Assembly: GCF_038002825.1 (NCBI RefSeq)
Contig: NZ_JBBODF010000001.1
Span: 3,472,001 to 3,536,000, forward strand
Source: Paenibacillus sp. FSL H8-0048
GTDB taxonomy: Bacteria; Bacillota; Bacilli; Paenibacillales; Paenibacillaceae
Direction of reading: 5' to 3'
DNA length: 64,000 nt
Shown here: piece by piece, positions 36,959 through 45,633 of the stretch
Layout: every line of letters begins with the position of its first letter
Position numbering within the stretch: position 1 is the first letter of the stretch
The notes under the pieces: model-generated
What the model saw: the letters and a program-made list of their open reading frames with translations, nothing else
Told to the model about the DNA's origin: nothing
Database searches by the model: none
Program-made: the position numbers and the translations under genes

Positions 36959-38614
36959 TTGATTACACTGTTCGGTATGATTCTATCCTATATACCCGGC
37001 TGGGCAATCTTCGCCCAGGCGGGTGTGGCTATGCTTGTTCCGCTGCTCCTGGCCTATCTCTATAAATCGCTCTACAAGCTGGTAGGCAGCGGACGCGGCC
37101 AGATCGGGCACGGCGCAAGAACCCTTCCGCAGCAGCCACCGCTGGCTCCGGAGGAATCCTCCGCCCGGTTTACCGGTGATCTTAAGGCTGACCTGCAGGC
37201 GGTTAAATCCGGCATCGGCAACAACAGCGATGTCCATTTCAGAGCATTCACAAATGCGAACACTGGTGCACAAGGAGTCGTCATCCATGTCGACGGGATG
37301 CAGAGCGACCGGCTGCTCAGTATGGAAGTCATGCATTACCTGATGTATGAGATGCCTGCCGGTCCACAGTCTTCACTTGAACTGGCCGGGCTTCGCCTCC
37401 CCTTCAGCGAGCTTCGGGAAGAAGAGCATGTCAGGGACTTCAATAAGTCTGTCCTCTTCGGCCATGCGGCCCTACTGATCGAAGGGCTGCCCTGCGGGCT
37501 CCTGATCGAGATGCCCGGTGCTCCCAGCCGCCAGGCGGACGAGCCGGTCTCCGAAGCGCTGCTCCGCGGCCCGAGACTGGGCTTCACGGAAGTGCTTAGC
37601 GAGAATACCTCTATTTTGCGCCGCCAGGGCCTCAGCGATCAGCTTGAGATGGTATCCTTCCGGGCAGGGACCGCTATTGAAAGGGAGATCGTTGTGGCCT
37701 ACATGAAGGATATCGTGAACGCTGACCTGCTGGACGAGATCAAGAACCGGATCGGCAAGCTCGATATGGATTTCCTGGCCGAATCCGGTTATATTGAGCA
37801 GCTCATTGAGGATAATTATCTCAGTCCGTTCCAGCAGCTGCAGAACACCGAACGGCCGGACAGGGTCATCAGTGCCCTGCTGGAAGGACGGGTAGCCATT
37901 ATGCTGGATGGCACACCCTTTGTGCTAATCGCACCGGTGACCTTCAGCATGCTGCTGCAGTCGCCGGAAGACTACTATGAGCGCTGGCTGCCAGGCACTC
38001 TGCTGCGGCTGCTGAGATTTCTCGCCTCCTTCCTTGCACTGATGGCTCCGGCGATGTACATCTCATTCATCTCCTTCCATCCGGGGCTGATTCCTACAGA
38101 GCTGGCGATCACGATTATTAAGACCCGGCAGGGTGTGCCCTTCCCTTCTCTGATAGAGGTGCTGATTCTGGAGGTCGCCATCGAGATCCTTAGGGAAGCG
38201 GGCATCCGGCTACCGAAGCCGATCGGTCCGGCGATGGGCATCGTCGGCGGTCTGATCATCGGGGATGCAGCGGTCCAGGCCGGGATCGTCAGTCCGTTCC
38301 TGGTCATTACGGTCGCCGTAACCGCCATCTCCTCCTTCTCCATTCCTATGTACAGTGCCGGAATCACCCTGCGGATGCTGCGCTTCGCAGGCATGCTGTT
38401 CGCCTCGGTGCTGGGAATGTACGGGACCATTCTGTTCTTCCTGCTGATCTGCTGCCATCTGACTAAGCTCAAGAGCTTCGGAGTGCCTTATCTCACACCA
38501 CTCTCTCCGTTCCGGCTCAGTGACTGGAAGGATCTGTTCCTGCGCGCTCCGATGGCACTGATGAAGCGCAGACCGAAAATGATGAAGACCAAACAGAGTA
38601 AACGAAGATCATAA
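36959..38614 (+). CDS. Spore germination protein, GerA-family A subunit
   Basis: 551 residues. First gene of a three-gene germinant-receptor operon. Soluble N-terminal domain (about 75-345) with FTGDLKADLQAVKSGIGNNSD, and the conserved FMDTIAEP-equivalent region replaced by SVLFGHAALLIEGL; then four or five membrane helices (about 355-500) with ESPEDYYERW-like SPEDYYERWLPGT and the conserved PFPSLIEVLILEVAIEILREAG. The A subunit sits in the inner spore membrane. The start is given as TTG 36959; ATG 36977 is an alternative and neither has a strong ribosome site. Expected forespore (sigma-G) control; I could not find a convincing promoter. Confidence 0.9.
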   Translation: MITLFGMILSYIPGWAIFAQAGVAMLVPLLLAYLYKSLYKLVGSGRGQIGHGARTLPQQPPLAPEESSARFTGDLKADLQAVKSGIGNNSDVHFRAFTNANTGAQGVVIHVDGMQSDRLLSMEVMHYLMYEMPAGPQSSLELAGLRLPFSELREEEHVRDFNKSVLFGHAALLIEGLPCGLLIEMPGAPSRQADEPVSEALLRGPRLGFTEVLSENTSILRRQGLSDQLEMVSFRAGTAIEREIVVAYMKDIVNADLLDEIKNRIGKLDMDFLAESGYIEQLIEDNYLSPFQQLQNTERPDRVISALLEGRVAIMLDGTPFVLIAPVTFSMLLQSPEDYYERWLPGTLLRLLRFLASFLALMAPAMYISFISFHPGLIPTELAITIIKTRQGVPFPSLIEVLILEVAIEILREAGIRLPKPIGPAMGIVGGLIIGDAAVQAGIVSPFLVITVAVTAISSFSIPMYSAGITLRMLRFAGMLFASVLGMYGTILFFLLICCHLTKLKSFGVPYLTPLSPFRLSDWKDLFLRAPMALMKRRPKMMKTKQSKRRS

Positions 38615-38642
38615 CCGCACCTGGTATAAGGAGGAATGCAGT

Positions 38643-39746
38643 ATGTTCATACGTACCGATGATAAAATTACCGCTACACAAACGGCTATATTCCTGAACA
38701 ATACCTTGCTGGGCGCGGGTGTGCTCACACTGCCGCGCAGTGTAAGCAAGAGTGTCGGAACTCCGGATGGCTGGATCTCCACCCTGCTCGGCGGGGCCAT
38801 TGTGATGCTGGCTGTGCTCCTTATGGTGAAGATCAGCCAGCAATTTCCGGGAAAAACCGTCTTTCAGTACTCAAGGCTGCTGACCGGCCGGTTCATCGGC
38901 GGCCTTCTGTCCATGCTGTTAATCCTGTATTTCATCACGATCGCCGGTTTTGAGATCCGTACACTGGCAGAGGTTACCTTGTTTTTTCTGCTGGAGGGGA
39001 CTCCGATCTGGGCAGTGATTCTTCCTTTTCTCTGGCTGAGCACCTATCTCGTGTACGGAGGCATCAATTCTATAGCCCGTGTCTTCACCATTGTTTTTCC
39101 GATCAGCATTATGATTCTGCTCATCTCCTTCGTGCTCAGCCTGCGGATGTTCGATATCGATCATCTGCGTCCTGTACTCGGTAACGGATGGTCCCCCGTA
39201 TTTGCAGGGCTCAAATCCACTGTGCTTGTATTCACCGGCTGTGAAGTAGCCATGACGATTGTTGCGTTCATGGAGGACCCCAAAAAGGCTGTCAAAGCCA
39301 TGCTTGGAGGCCTGACCATCCTGCTGTCCATCTATTTCCTGACTATTATTATAGTAATCGGAGGCATCTCTATTGATTCCGCCATCACCAGCACCTGGCC
39401 CACTATCGATCTATTGCGCAGCTTTGAGGTGCCGGGATTTTTCTTCGAGCGTCTGGAATTCCCGTTCATGGTCATCTGGCTGATGCAGATGTTCTGCAAC
39501 TTCAGCAGCTTCTTTTTTCAGTCCTCGCTGGGTCTCTCACAGATCTTCAAGCTTAAGGTCCAGCCGGTTATTTATGCGCTGGTTCCGCTGCTGTTCATTT
39601 CGGCGATGCTGCCCAAGTCCTTAAGCGATCTGTTCGCACTCGGGGATACCATAGGTAAGATGGGAGTGGGGCTGTTTTGGCTGGTGCCTGTCCTGCTCTC
39701 TGTCGTCTGGCTCATCCGGGTGAAGGGGTTGAAGCAGCATGTATAG
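38643..39746 (+). CDS. Spore germination protein, GerB-family permease subunit
   Basis: 367 residues, ATG with AAGGAGG upstream and 28 bp after the A subunit. Ten membrane helices are apparent, starting with TQTAIFLNNTLLGAGVLTLPR, which matches the first helices of APC-type endospore germination permeases. GerB subunits bind the germinant (amino acid, nucleoside or sugar). The last codons overlap the GerC gene by 8 bp. Confidence 0.93.
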   Translation: MFIRTDDKITATQTAIFLNNTLLGAGVLTLPRSVSKSVGTPDGWISTLLGGAIVMLAVLLMVKISQQFPGKTVFQYSRLLTGRFIGGLLSMLLILYFITIAGFEIRTLAEVTLFFLLEGTPIWAVILPFLWLSTYLVYGGINSIARVFTIVFPISIMILLISFVLSLRMFDIDHLRPVLGNGWSPVFAGLKSTVLVFTGCEVAMTIVAFMEDPKKAVKAMLGGLTILLSIYFLTIIIVIGGISIDSAITSTWPTIDLLRSFEVPGFFFERLEFPFMVIWLMQMFCNFSSFFFQSSLGLSQIFKLKVQPVIYALVPLLFISAMLPKSLSDLFALGDTIGKMGVGLFWLVPVLLSVVWLIRVKGLKQHV

Positions 39747-40929
39747 ACGTATCCTGGTGGTACTGTGCAGTCTGCTGATTCTTGCCACACTGACCTCCTG
39801 CTGGAGCAGTAAAGAGATTGAGGATCTGGCCCTATACGCTGGCCTGGCTCTGGATATCGGAGAGTTCACACCTACAGAACAGGAATTGGAGGATAAGGGC
39901 GCTACTTATTATAAAAAGAATAAGATTACCGCCACTGTGCAGATGGTTCCGGCTAACTCTGTGGGAGGGGCAGATAAACAAGGCAGCAGCAGTAGTAGTG
40001 CACCCTATATGAATGTAACCGGAACCGGAGATTCTGTGCTGGAGATCTTCCGTCAGTATTCGATCCTGCGTGAACGGCCGATCATCGGCCACCACCTCAA
40101 GGTTATAGTGATCTCCAGTGAGCTGCTCAAGCAGCAGAAGATCAACCAGTTATTGGATTTCGTCCTTCGGGATAATGACATCCGCCCTAGTACGATGGTG
40201 TTCCTAAGCCAAGACCGGGCAGCAGACACCATGGTCTCGAAGCAAAAAAATGAAATCCCTTCCTTTCACATCAGAGATATGCTGCGCAACCAGAAGAGAA
40301 CCAGTAAGGTGCTGGACCCCGTTATTTTATCCAAAATGGATGCCCTGATGGCCTCCAAACGAAGTTTTGCGCTGCAGAACCTGGTAACGGCGAATGGTGA
40401 GGTAGAATTCTCGGGAGCCGGAGTCATCAAGGGAGATACCGGGCACTGGGTGGGCGCGCTGAATCAGGAGGATACCGAATGTCTGACCTGGCTGAGCAAC
40501 GGGGGGCAAAGCGGGGTCATTAAGACCTACGACTGGAGCAATGAGCCCATTACCTACGAACTCAAGTCCATGAAAAGTAAAATTACGTCCAAAGTAGACG
40601 GCGACCATCTGTCCTTCGACGTCAACATTAAAACGGAAGGAAGGCTGATTGAAACCTGGAACGCAGAGGAATACCCTGCTGCCACCCATCTTCCCCAAAA
40701 AGCAGAGAAGCTGTTCAAGAAGCGGCTGGAGCAGATGATGCAGAACCTGCTTCACAAGCTCCAGTCCAATTACAAAGCAGATGCGGCCGGATTCTCCACC
40801 AGGCTCAGTATTCAGGAGCCCGCGTTATGGCGGAAGCTGGAGGATCACTGGGATGAGGAGTTCAGCCGGACCCCTATTCATGTCACCGTTGATTTGAAGA
40901 TTACGGATTTCGGCTCCTTCACTCAATAG
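39739..40929 (+). CDS. Spore germination lipoprotein, GerC family
   Basis: 396 residues. Signal peptide ending in the lipobox LTSC (Cys near 21) followed by WSSKEIEDLALYAGLALDIG, the typical Ger(x)C start. N-terminal domain to about 195 with GHHLKVIVISSELLKQ, RDNDIRPSTMVFLSQ; C-terminal domain carries GAGVIKGD and the final about 170 residues of mixed helix/strand. Completes the receptor trio with the two upstream genes. Confidence 0.93.
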   Translation: MYRRILVVLCSLLILATLTSCWSSKEIEDLALYAGLALDIGEFTPTEQELEDKGATYYKKNKITATVQMVPANSVGGADKQGSSSSSAPYMNVTGTGDSVLEIFRQYSILRERPIIGHHLKVIVISSELLKQQKINQLLDFVLRDNDIRPSTMVFLSQDRAADTMVSKQKNEIPSFHIRDMLRNQKRTSKVLDPVILSKMDALMASKRSFALQNLVTANGEVEFSGAGVIKGDTGHWVGALNQEDTECLTWLSNGGQSGVIKTYDWSNEPITYELKSMKSKITSKVDGDHLSFDVNIKTEGRLIETWNAEEYPAATHLPQKAEKLFKKRLEQMMQNLLHKLQSNYKADAAGFSTRLSIQEPALWRKLEDHWDEEFSRTPIHVTVDLKITDFGSFTQ

Positions 40930-40947
40930 AACTGAATCTGTAATAAA

Positions 40948-40997
40948 AAAGCTGTCCCGGCCAGCCGTGTTTAATGAACGGCCTTCGGGACTGCTTT
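40948..40997. terminator. Terminator between germination operon and GH42 gene
   Basis: AAAGCTGTCCCG (from 40948) pairs with CGGGACTGCTTT (to 40997) around an inner GCCGT/ACGGC stem, with A-run and T-run on the outside. It can serve both convergent genes. Confidence 0.8.
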
Positions 40998-41005
40998 GTC
41001 GTGCC

Positions 41006-43036
41006 TTACTGTTTGTCTGAGAGAATCAGCACACCGCGGCCGGGAACCGGAGTCGAGCCGCTGAACCTCTTCCCGGTAAGCAGATCGGTCCGCTCGCCGG
41101 TGCCGATATCCGCCCGAAGCTCCTCTGCTGAATGGTTCAGCAGGAACAGATAGGATACGCCGTCCTTCACACGCTGCACCGACTCGATACCCTCCGGTGC
41201 GCTGACCAGCGGCACAATACCGTTATCCGCGCACAGGTTAGCGAGCAAGCCGCTAAGGAAAGCCGCATCGGGACTTGTGGCCACATAATAAGCCTTACCA
41301 GCGCCGAAGCTGTTCACCGTTAGGGCAGGCATGCCTTTATAGAAATCCGTGCCATACTGAGCAAGCACCTCTGCGCCTTCGGGATGAATCAGGTCGCAGA
41401 GCAGGCCGCAGGCATAAGAACGGTTCAGGGCTCCCCAGTCCTTATTCATTACGATTTCATTGCTCATGCCCGGCAGCAGGGCGTCGATCTCCTCGGACCA
41501 GATTCCCAGCACCTTGCGCAGCTCTCCCGGATACCCGCCAACCGTAACCAGATCATTCTCATTCACGATCCCGCTGAAATACGTTGTAATGAAGGTTCCG
41601 CCTGCCCGGACGAAGGCTTCTACCTTCTCGGCGAAGCCCGGCTTCACCATATACAGCACCGGTGCAATGATAATCTTGTATCGCGACAGATCTTCTTCTA
41701 CCCCGATCATATCCGCTTCGATGTTCTGCTGATAGAGCGCGTCATAGTACTTATGGACCTCGTCCACATATTTCAGTGCAACGGACGGGCCGCTGGAGAG
41801 ATCAAGCGCCCAGCGGTTCTCCCAGTCGTAGATAATCCCGATCTGCGCCGCACTTCGTGCATCCAGCAGCTCACCGCCCAGGCTCTCCAGCTCCCGGCCC
41901 AGCTCGGCGCATTCGCGGAATACGCGGGTATGCTCATGCCCAACATGCTCAATGACCGCTCCGTGATACTTCTCGCATGCGCCGATGGACCGGCGCAGCT
42001 GGAAGAACAGCACGGTGTCGGCACCCCGCGCTACCGCCTGATAGCTCCAGAGGCGCATGACGCCGGGGCGCTTCAGGGAATTGTACGGCTGCCAGTTCTG
42101 CTGGCTTGGCGTCTGCTCCATCAGCATGAACGGCTGGCCGTTCTTCAGGCCGCGCATCAGATCATGCGTCATCGCCGTATAGCTGACCGGGGTGTCCAAT
42201 GACGGATAGTTATCCCAAGAGATTACATCCATATATTTTGCCCACTTGAAATAATCCAGCTCCGGGTAGAAGCCCATCAGATTGGTCGTAACCGGAATAT
42301 CCTTGCTGTGCGCCTTGATGGCCTCATATTCGAGGATGTAGCATTCCAGCAGACTATCCGACATGAACCTGCGGTAGTCCAGAGAAATCCCCTGGAAGTT
42401 GGTCCGGTTGCCGCCCCACTCTTCACTGAGCTCATTCGGAACAACGATTTCCTCCCAGTCATAGAAGGTATGGCCCCAGAACCGGGTATTCCAGGCTCTG
42501 TTGAGCGTATCCAGTGTTCCGTAACGCTCCTTCAACCAGACGCGAAAAGCAGCCTCGGACTGCTCGGAGTAATCATAGCCGCCGTATTCATTAGAGATAT
42601 GCCAGGCCACCAGGCCCGGATGATCCTTATAGCGCTCAGCCAGCTTGCCGGCCAGCAGCGCCGCATATTTACGGTACACTGCGCTGTTCGGATTGGAGTT
42701 GTGACGCCCGCCGAATTTGCGCTTGCGGCCCTGGACATCCACCCGTGTCACTTCAGGATAGCGGTGAGCCATCCAGGCCGGATGCGCCCCTGTACCCGTA
42801 GCCAGACATACATAGGTGCCGTTCTTATATAAGCGGTCGATTAGCTCATCCAGACCCGTGAAATCGTACGTATCCTCAGACGGCTGAATCAGCGCCCAGG
42901 AGAACACATTGATGGTTGCCACGTCGATGCCAGCGAGCTTGAACATCCGCTCGTCCTCTGCCCAGACCGGGGCCTCCCATTGCTCCGGGTTATAATCTCC
43001 ACCGTACCAGATCTTAGGTAACTTCTCGTTGATCAC
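41006..43036 (-). CDS. GH42 beta-galactosidase
   Basis: About 676 residues from GTG 43036, chosen because AAAGGA lies 10 bases upstream; the GTG at 43045 would be only one base from it. Hydrolyses terminal beta-galactosides. Domain A (TIM barrel, about 10-385) starts PKIWYGGDYNPEQW; acid/base Glu in AWHISNEYGGYD (about 149), nucleophile Glu in FMLMEQTPSQQNW (about 307). A beta/alpha domain B with the trimer interface (about 390-610) and a small C-terminal domain follow. No signal peptide, so it acts on imported oligosaccharides. Divergent AraC regulator upstream. Confidence 0.93.
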   Translation of the reverse strand: MINEKLPKIWYGGDYNPEQWEAPVWAEDERMFKLAGIDVATINVFSWALIQPSEDTYDFTGLDELIDRLYKNGTYVCLATGTGAHPAWMAHRYPEVTRVDVQGRKRKFGGRHNSNPNSAVYRKYAALLAGKLAERYKDHPGLVAWHISNEYGGYDYSEQSEAAFRVWLKERYGTLDTLNRAWNTRFWGHTFYDWEEIVVPNELSEEWGGNRTNFQGISLDYRRFMSDSLLECYILEYEAIKAHSKDIPVTTNLMGFYPELDYFKWAKYMDVISWDNYPSLDTPVSYTAMTHDLMRGLKNGQPFMLMEQTPSQQNWQPYNSLKRPGVMRLWSYQAVARGADTVLFFQLRRSIGACEKYHGAVIEHVGHEHTRVFRECAELGRELESLGGELLDARSAAQIGIIYDWENRWALDLSSGPSVALKYVDEVHKYYDALYQQNIEADMIGVEEDLSRYKIIIAPVLYMVKPGFAEKVEAFVRAGGTFITTYFSGIVNENDLVTVGGYPGELRKVLGIWSEEIDALLPGMSNEIVMNKDWGALNRSYACGLLCDLIHPEGAEVLAQYGTDFYKGMPALTVNSFGAGKAYYVATSPDAAFLSGLLANLCADNGIVPLVSAPEGIESVQRVKDGVSYLFLLNHSAEELRADIGTGERTDLLTGKRFSGSTPVPGRGVLILSDKQ

Positions 43037-43155
43037 GCTACGCACATCCTTTATAGTATAAGTATATTCTTATTCTAATCGTTACTTCTATCGCTATAAA
43101 TATAATATTAATGAATCTTAATATAATAATATGGAACAACAGGAGATGAACCCGA

Positions 43156-43992
43156 ATGTCACTGGATGCCGTCCGCAGAATCGTATTCGCCCAGGAGAGC
43201 GGCCAGCTGCTCCCCATCACCCTCGACAGTATGGGTTATAACCCTGATCAGGAGCAGGTCTCCCGGCCGCAAGGCTATCACACCTATCACTGGCTGCAGA
43301 CGGCACATGGCAGCGGAATGATCCACTTCGACAACAAGAAGCTCACCCTCACCGAGGGCAACGGCATTCTGCTGATGCCCGGTACTCCGCACCGCTATGA
43401 AGCGCTCTCCTCAGAGACTTGGCGCACCTATTATCTCACCTTCGGCGGGACCTCAGCCCGGCATATTCTGGATTCGCTCGGGATGAACACCAGCCTGTTC
43501 TACCGCTGGGAGAACGGGGCACCGCTATGCTGGATGCTAAGGGAGATGCTGGACCGCCACGATGCTTCGAATGACATGTTCAGTCTGGGAGAGTCCAGCG
43601 ATGCCTACCGCTTCCTGCTGACCCTGAACAAATACGGGCAGCTGCATAACAACACGGCAATCTCCCGCAATGTAGACAAGCTTCAGCCGCTGCTGAAATG
43701 GATGGACAGCCATTATGGCGATCCAGAGATAGGCCTCAGTGATCTCGCCTCCCGCCTTGAGGTATCCGGCAGATATCTGAACAGCCTGTTCCTGCAGACC
43801 TTCGGGCTATCACCCTATGCTTATTTCGTCCGGCTGCGCATCCGCAAGAGCAAGGAGCTGCTGGTTGCGAAGCCCGAGCTTACCGTCAAGGCCATCTCGC
43901 AGCTGGTCGGCTTCCGCGATGTCAGCCATTTCGTAGCCACCTTCCGCAAGCAATCGGCGGTTACGCCGGAGCAGTTCAGGAAGCTGCACTGA
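43156..43992 (+). CDS. AraC-family transcriptional regulator (cupin + double HTH)
   Basis: 278 residues. N-terminal cupin-like sensor (about 20-150: HWLQTAHGSGMIHFDNKKLT, GILLMPGTPHRYEA) and C-terminal AraC DNA-binding domain (about 175-278) with IGLSDLASRLEVSGRYLNSL and AISQLVGFRDVSHFVATFRK. It is divergent from the GH42 gene across an A+T-rich gap of about 120 bp and probably controls it in response to a sugar. AGGAG about 10 bases before ATG. Confidence 0.9.
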   Translation: MSLDAVRRIVFAQESGQLLPITLDSMGYNPDQEQVSRPQGYHTYHWLQTAHGSGMIHFDNKKLTLTEGNGILLMPGTPHRYEALSSETWRTYYLTFGGTSARHILDSLGMNTSLFYRWENGAPLCWMLREMLDRHDASNDMFSLGESSDAYRFLLTLNKYGQLHNNTAISRNVDKLQPLLKWMDSHYGDPEIGLSDLASRLEVSGRYLNSLFLQTFGLSPYAYFVRLRIRKSKELLVAKPELTVKAISQLVGFRDVSHFVATFRKQSAVTPEQFRKLH

Positions 43993-44006
43993 GTAGCAAG
44001 TAAGAT

Positions 44007-44181
44007 TGTATTCGGTTTTTCGATTACATTTGGCCTTACGCCGCCGGGGCACCCGAATGTGATCGGTTTTTCGATTACATTTGGCCTTACGCCGCCGGGG
44101 CACCCGAATGTGATCGGTTTTTCGCATACATTCGGCCTTACGCCGCCGGGGCACCTGAATGTGATCGGTTTTTCGCATACA
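44007..44181. repeat. Palindrome array F (four units, exactly 51-bp spacing)
   Basis: Units start at 44007, 44058, 44109 and 44160. The cores TGTATTCG, TGTGATCG, TGTGATCG, TGTGATCG are each followed by GTTTTT and CGATTACA or CGCATACA. In the last two units the left arm and right arm change together (GATCG/CGCATAC), though not fully complementary. The spacer TTTGGCCTTACGCCGCCGGG differs from array E only in part, so E and F are one family 16 kb apart. Noncoding gap between convergent AraC and LysR genes; the rest (44182-44321) shows nothing. Confidence 0.9.
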
Positions 44182-44321
44182 TTCGGCCTATCCCCTTAGC
44201 TGCCGCCCATTGTATACAACACAAAAACAGATACCTTCCTTATAAATGGACGGTATCCATTTCTGCGAGAGCCAGCTACACCGCGTGCTTCGCATCTTAT
44301 TATTATCCTGCGCTTATGACT

Positions 44322-45248
44322 TCACTGCGCCTGTTCCTCCACAGCATCTCCGCTGCCCTGCAGTGTGTCTGTATAAGTCTCCGCTTCCGGCAGACCTGCC
44401 TTCAGCTCTTCTATGAACTCCCGGAACGCGCTCGTCATATAGAGGTCGCGCCGCCGGATGAATACCGTCGGCACCTCTGCATACTGCTCGGGGAAAGGAT
44501 AGATCCGGATGCCCTCCGTGACATTCATCCGTGTGAAATAGGATAACGGCAGCACTGCGTAGCCTATCCCCGCCCTGACACAGCCGAGTAATCCCTCCAT
44601 CGTCCCGAATTCCATCACCTTACCCAGCCGTCCGCCCTCTTCCGCCAGCCAGTTCTCCAGCTTGTTCCGGTACAGGCATTCTGAATTCAGCATCAGCAGG
44701 GTCTTGTCATGAACAGAGAGGATACCCTCATAATCCATACTATCGGGAATCACCAGCCCAATCCGCTCATGAATGAGCAGCTCCTGGACAATCTCCGGGT
44801 GCTCCACCGGCCCGTCCATTAAGGCCCCCTGCACTTGATGCTGCAGAACCGACTCGATCAGCTCCCCCGCCCGTCCGACCTGCAGATGCACCTCCACCTC
44901 CGGGTAGCATCCCCGGTAAGTGGACAGGATAGCAGGCAGCCGCACTGCCGCCGTCGTATCCGATCCTATGTTAATCAAGCCTGTAGGCACCGGCGAATCC
45001 AACACCGCCAGCTTCGCCTCATCCAGCAGATTAAGAATCTTGACCGTATACTCCTTGAACGTCCGTCCGGCCGAGGTCAAGGTAATCCCCCGGCTATGCC
45101 GATAGAACAGCGGAGTCTTCAGCTCCTGCTCCAGCTGCTGAATTCTTGCGGTTACATTGGACTGTACATAATTCAGGCTTTGGGCCGCCTTGGAGATACT
45201 TCCTTCTTCGGCAACCGCTAGAAATACTTTCAGAAGACCCGTATCCAC
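44322..45248 (-). CDS. LysR-family transcriptional regulator
   Basis: 308 residues from GTG 45248 (MDTGLLKVFLAVAEEGSISK); GGGGGGAG lies about 9 bases upstream and this start fits the family, while an earlier ATG adds eight non-homologous residues. Winged helix 1-60 with SISKAAQSLNYVQSNVTARI; effector domain about 88-300, with VGRAGELIESVLQHQVQGAL and GTMEGLLGCVRAGIGYAVLP typical of LTTR folds. The small gene at 45396 is divergent and likely its target. Confidence 0.9.
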   Translation of the reverse strand: MDTGLLKVFLAVAEEGSISKAAQSLNYVQSNVTARIQQLEQELKTPLFYRHSRGITLTSAGRTFKEYTVKILNLLDEAKLAVLDSPVPTGLINIGSDTTAAVRLPAILSTYRGCYPEVEVHLQVGRAGELIESVLQHQVQGALMDGPVEHPEIVQELLIHERIGLVIPDSMDYEGILSVHDKTLLMLNSECLYRNKLENWLAEEGGRLGKVMEFGTMEGLLGCVRAGIGYAVLPLSYFTRMNVTEGIRIYPFPEQYAEVPTVFIRRRDLYMTSAFREFIEELKAGLPEAETYTDTLQGSGDAVEEQAQ

Positions 45249-45316
45249 GCCGCATCGCTCCCCCCGGATCATCCATCAGCCGCAGTGATGGCCTCCATCA
45301 TTTCCCTTCATTATAC

Positions 45317-45337
45317 ATGATCCGCTCCACGGATTAT
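45317..45337. promoter_or_regulatory. Candidate LysR-type operator
   Basis: ATGATCCG (45317-45324) and CGGATTAT (45330-45337) form an inverted repeat with a 5-bp centre (one mismatch), close to the T-N11-A pattern of LTTR boxes. It lies in the gap between the LysR gene and the divergent small gene. No binding evidence. Confidence 0.5.
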
Positions 45338-45395
45338 GATGGAAATATAACAGGGACGCGAGACCCCAACTGACAAATTTCTAGGAGTGAGCACA

Positions 45396-45626
45396 ATGGA
45401 TAACAAACAGTGGAAGTTCCGGCTGCCCGGTAACCCGGATGGCATAGAAATAGCGACCGGTACGAGTGAAATCAGAACTGTTCATGACCTCCTAACCCGG
45501 TTCCGCCAAGAGGAGCTTATGGCGGCTCAGAAGCATCAGACCGAAAGGCGGAAGCCACAGCCCAAAGCTCCTGTGATCTCCCTGGCCTCCCGTCTGCCGG
45601 AGAATAGACGTCACCCTACTGCCTGA
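45396..45626 (+). CDS. Small protein of unknown function (76 aa) divergent from LysR
   Basis: ATG 45396 with AGGAG 8 bases upstream; the GTG at 45387 overlaps that site and is less likely. Charged, Pro/Lys-rich, no membrane segment; KFRLPGNPDGIEIATGTSEI then a helix RTVHDLLTRFRQEELMAAQK. It ends 7 bp before the stop of the facing GH42 gene. LysR regulators often control the gene next door, which supports it being real, but no family is recognised. Confidence 0.55.
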   Translation: MDNKQWKFRLPGNPDGIEIATGTSEIRTVHDLLTRFRQEELMAAQKHQTERRKPQPKAPVISLASRLPENRRHPTA

Positions 45627-45633
45627 TTCAGGC

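Noticed and set aside
43037..43155. CcpA cre site near the GH42/AraC promoters
   Set aside because: No match close to TGWAAACGNTTWCA in this A+T-rich gap or in the other sugar promoters.
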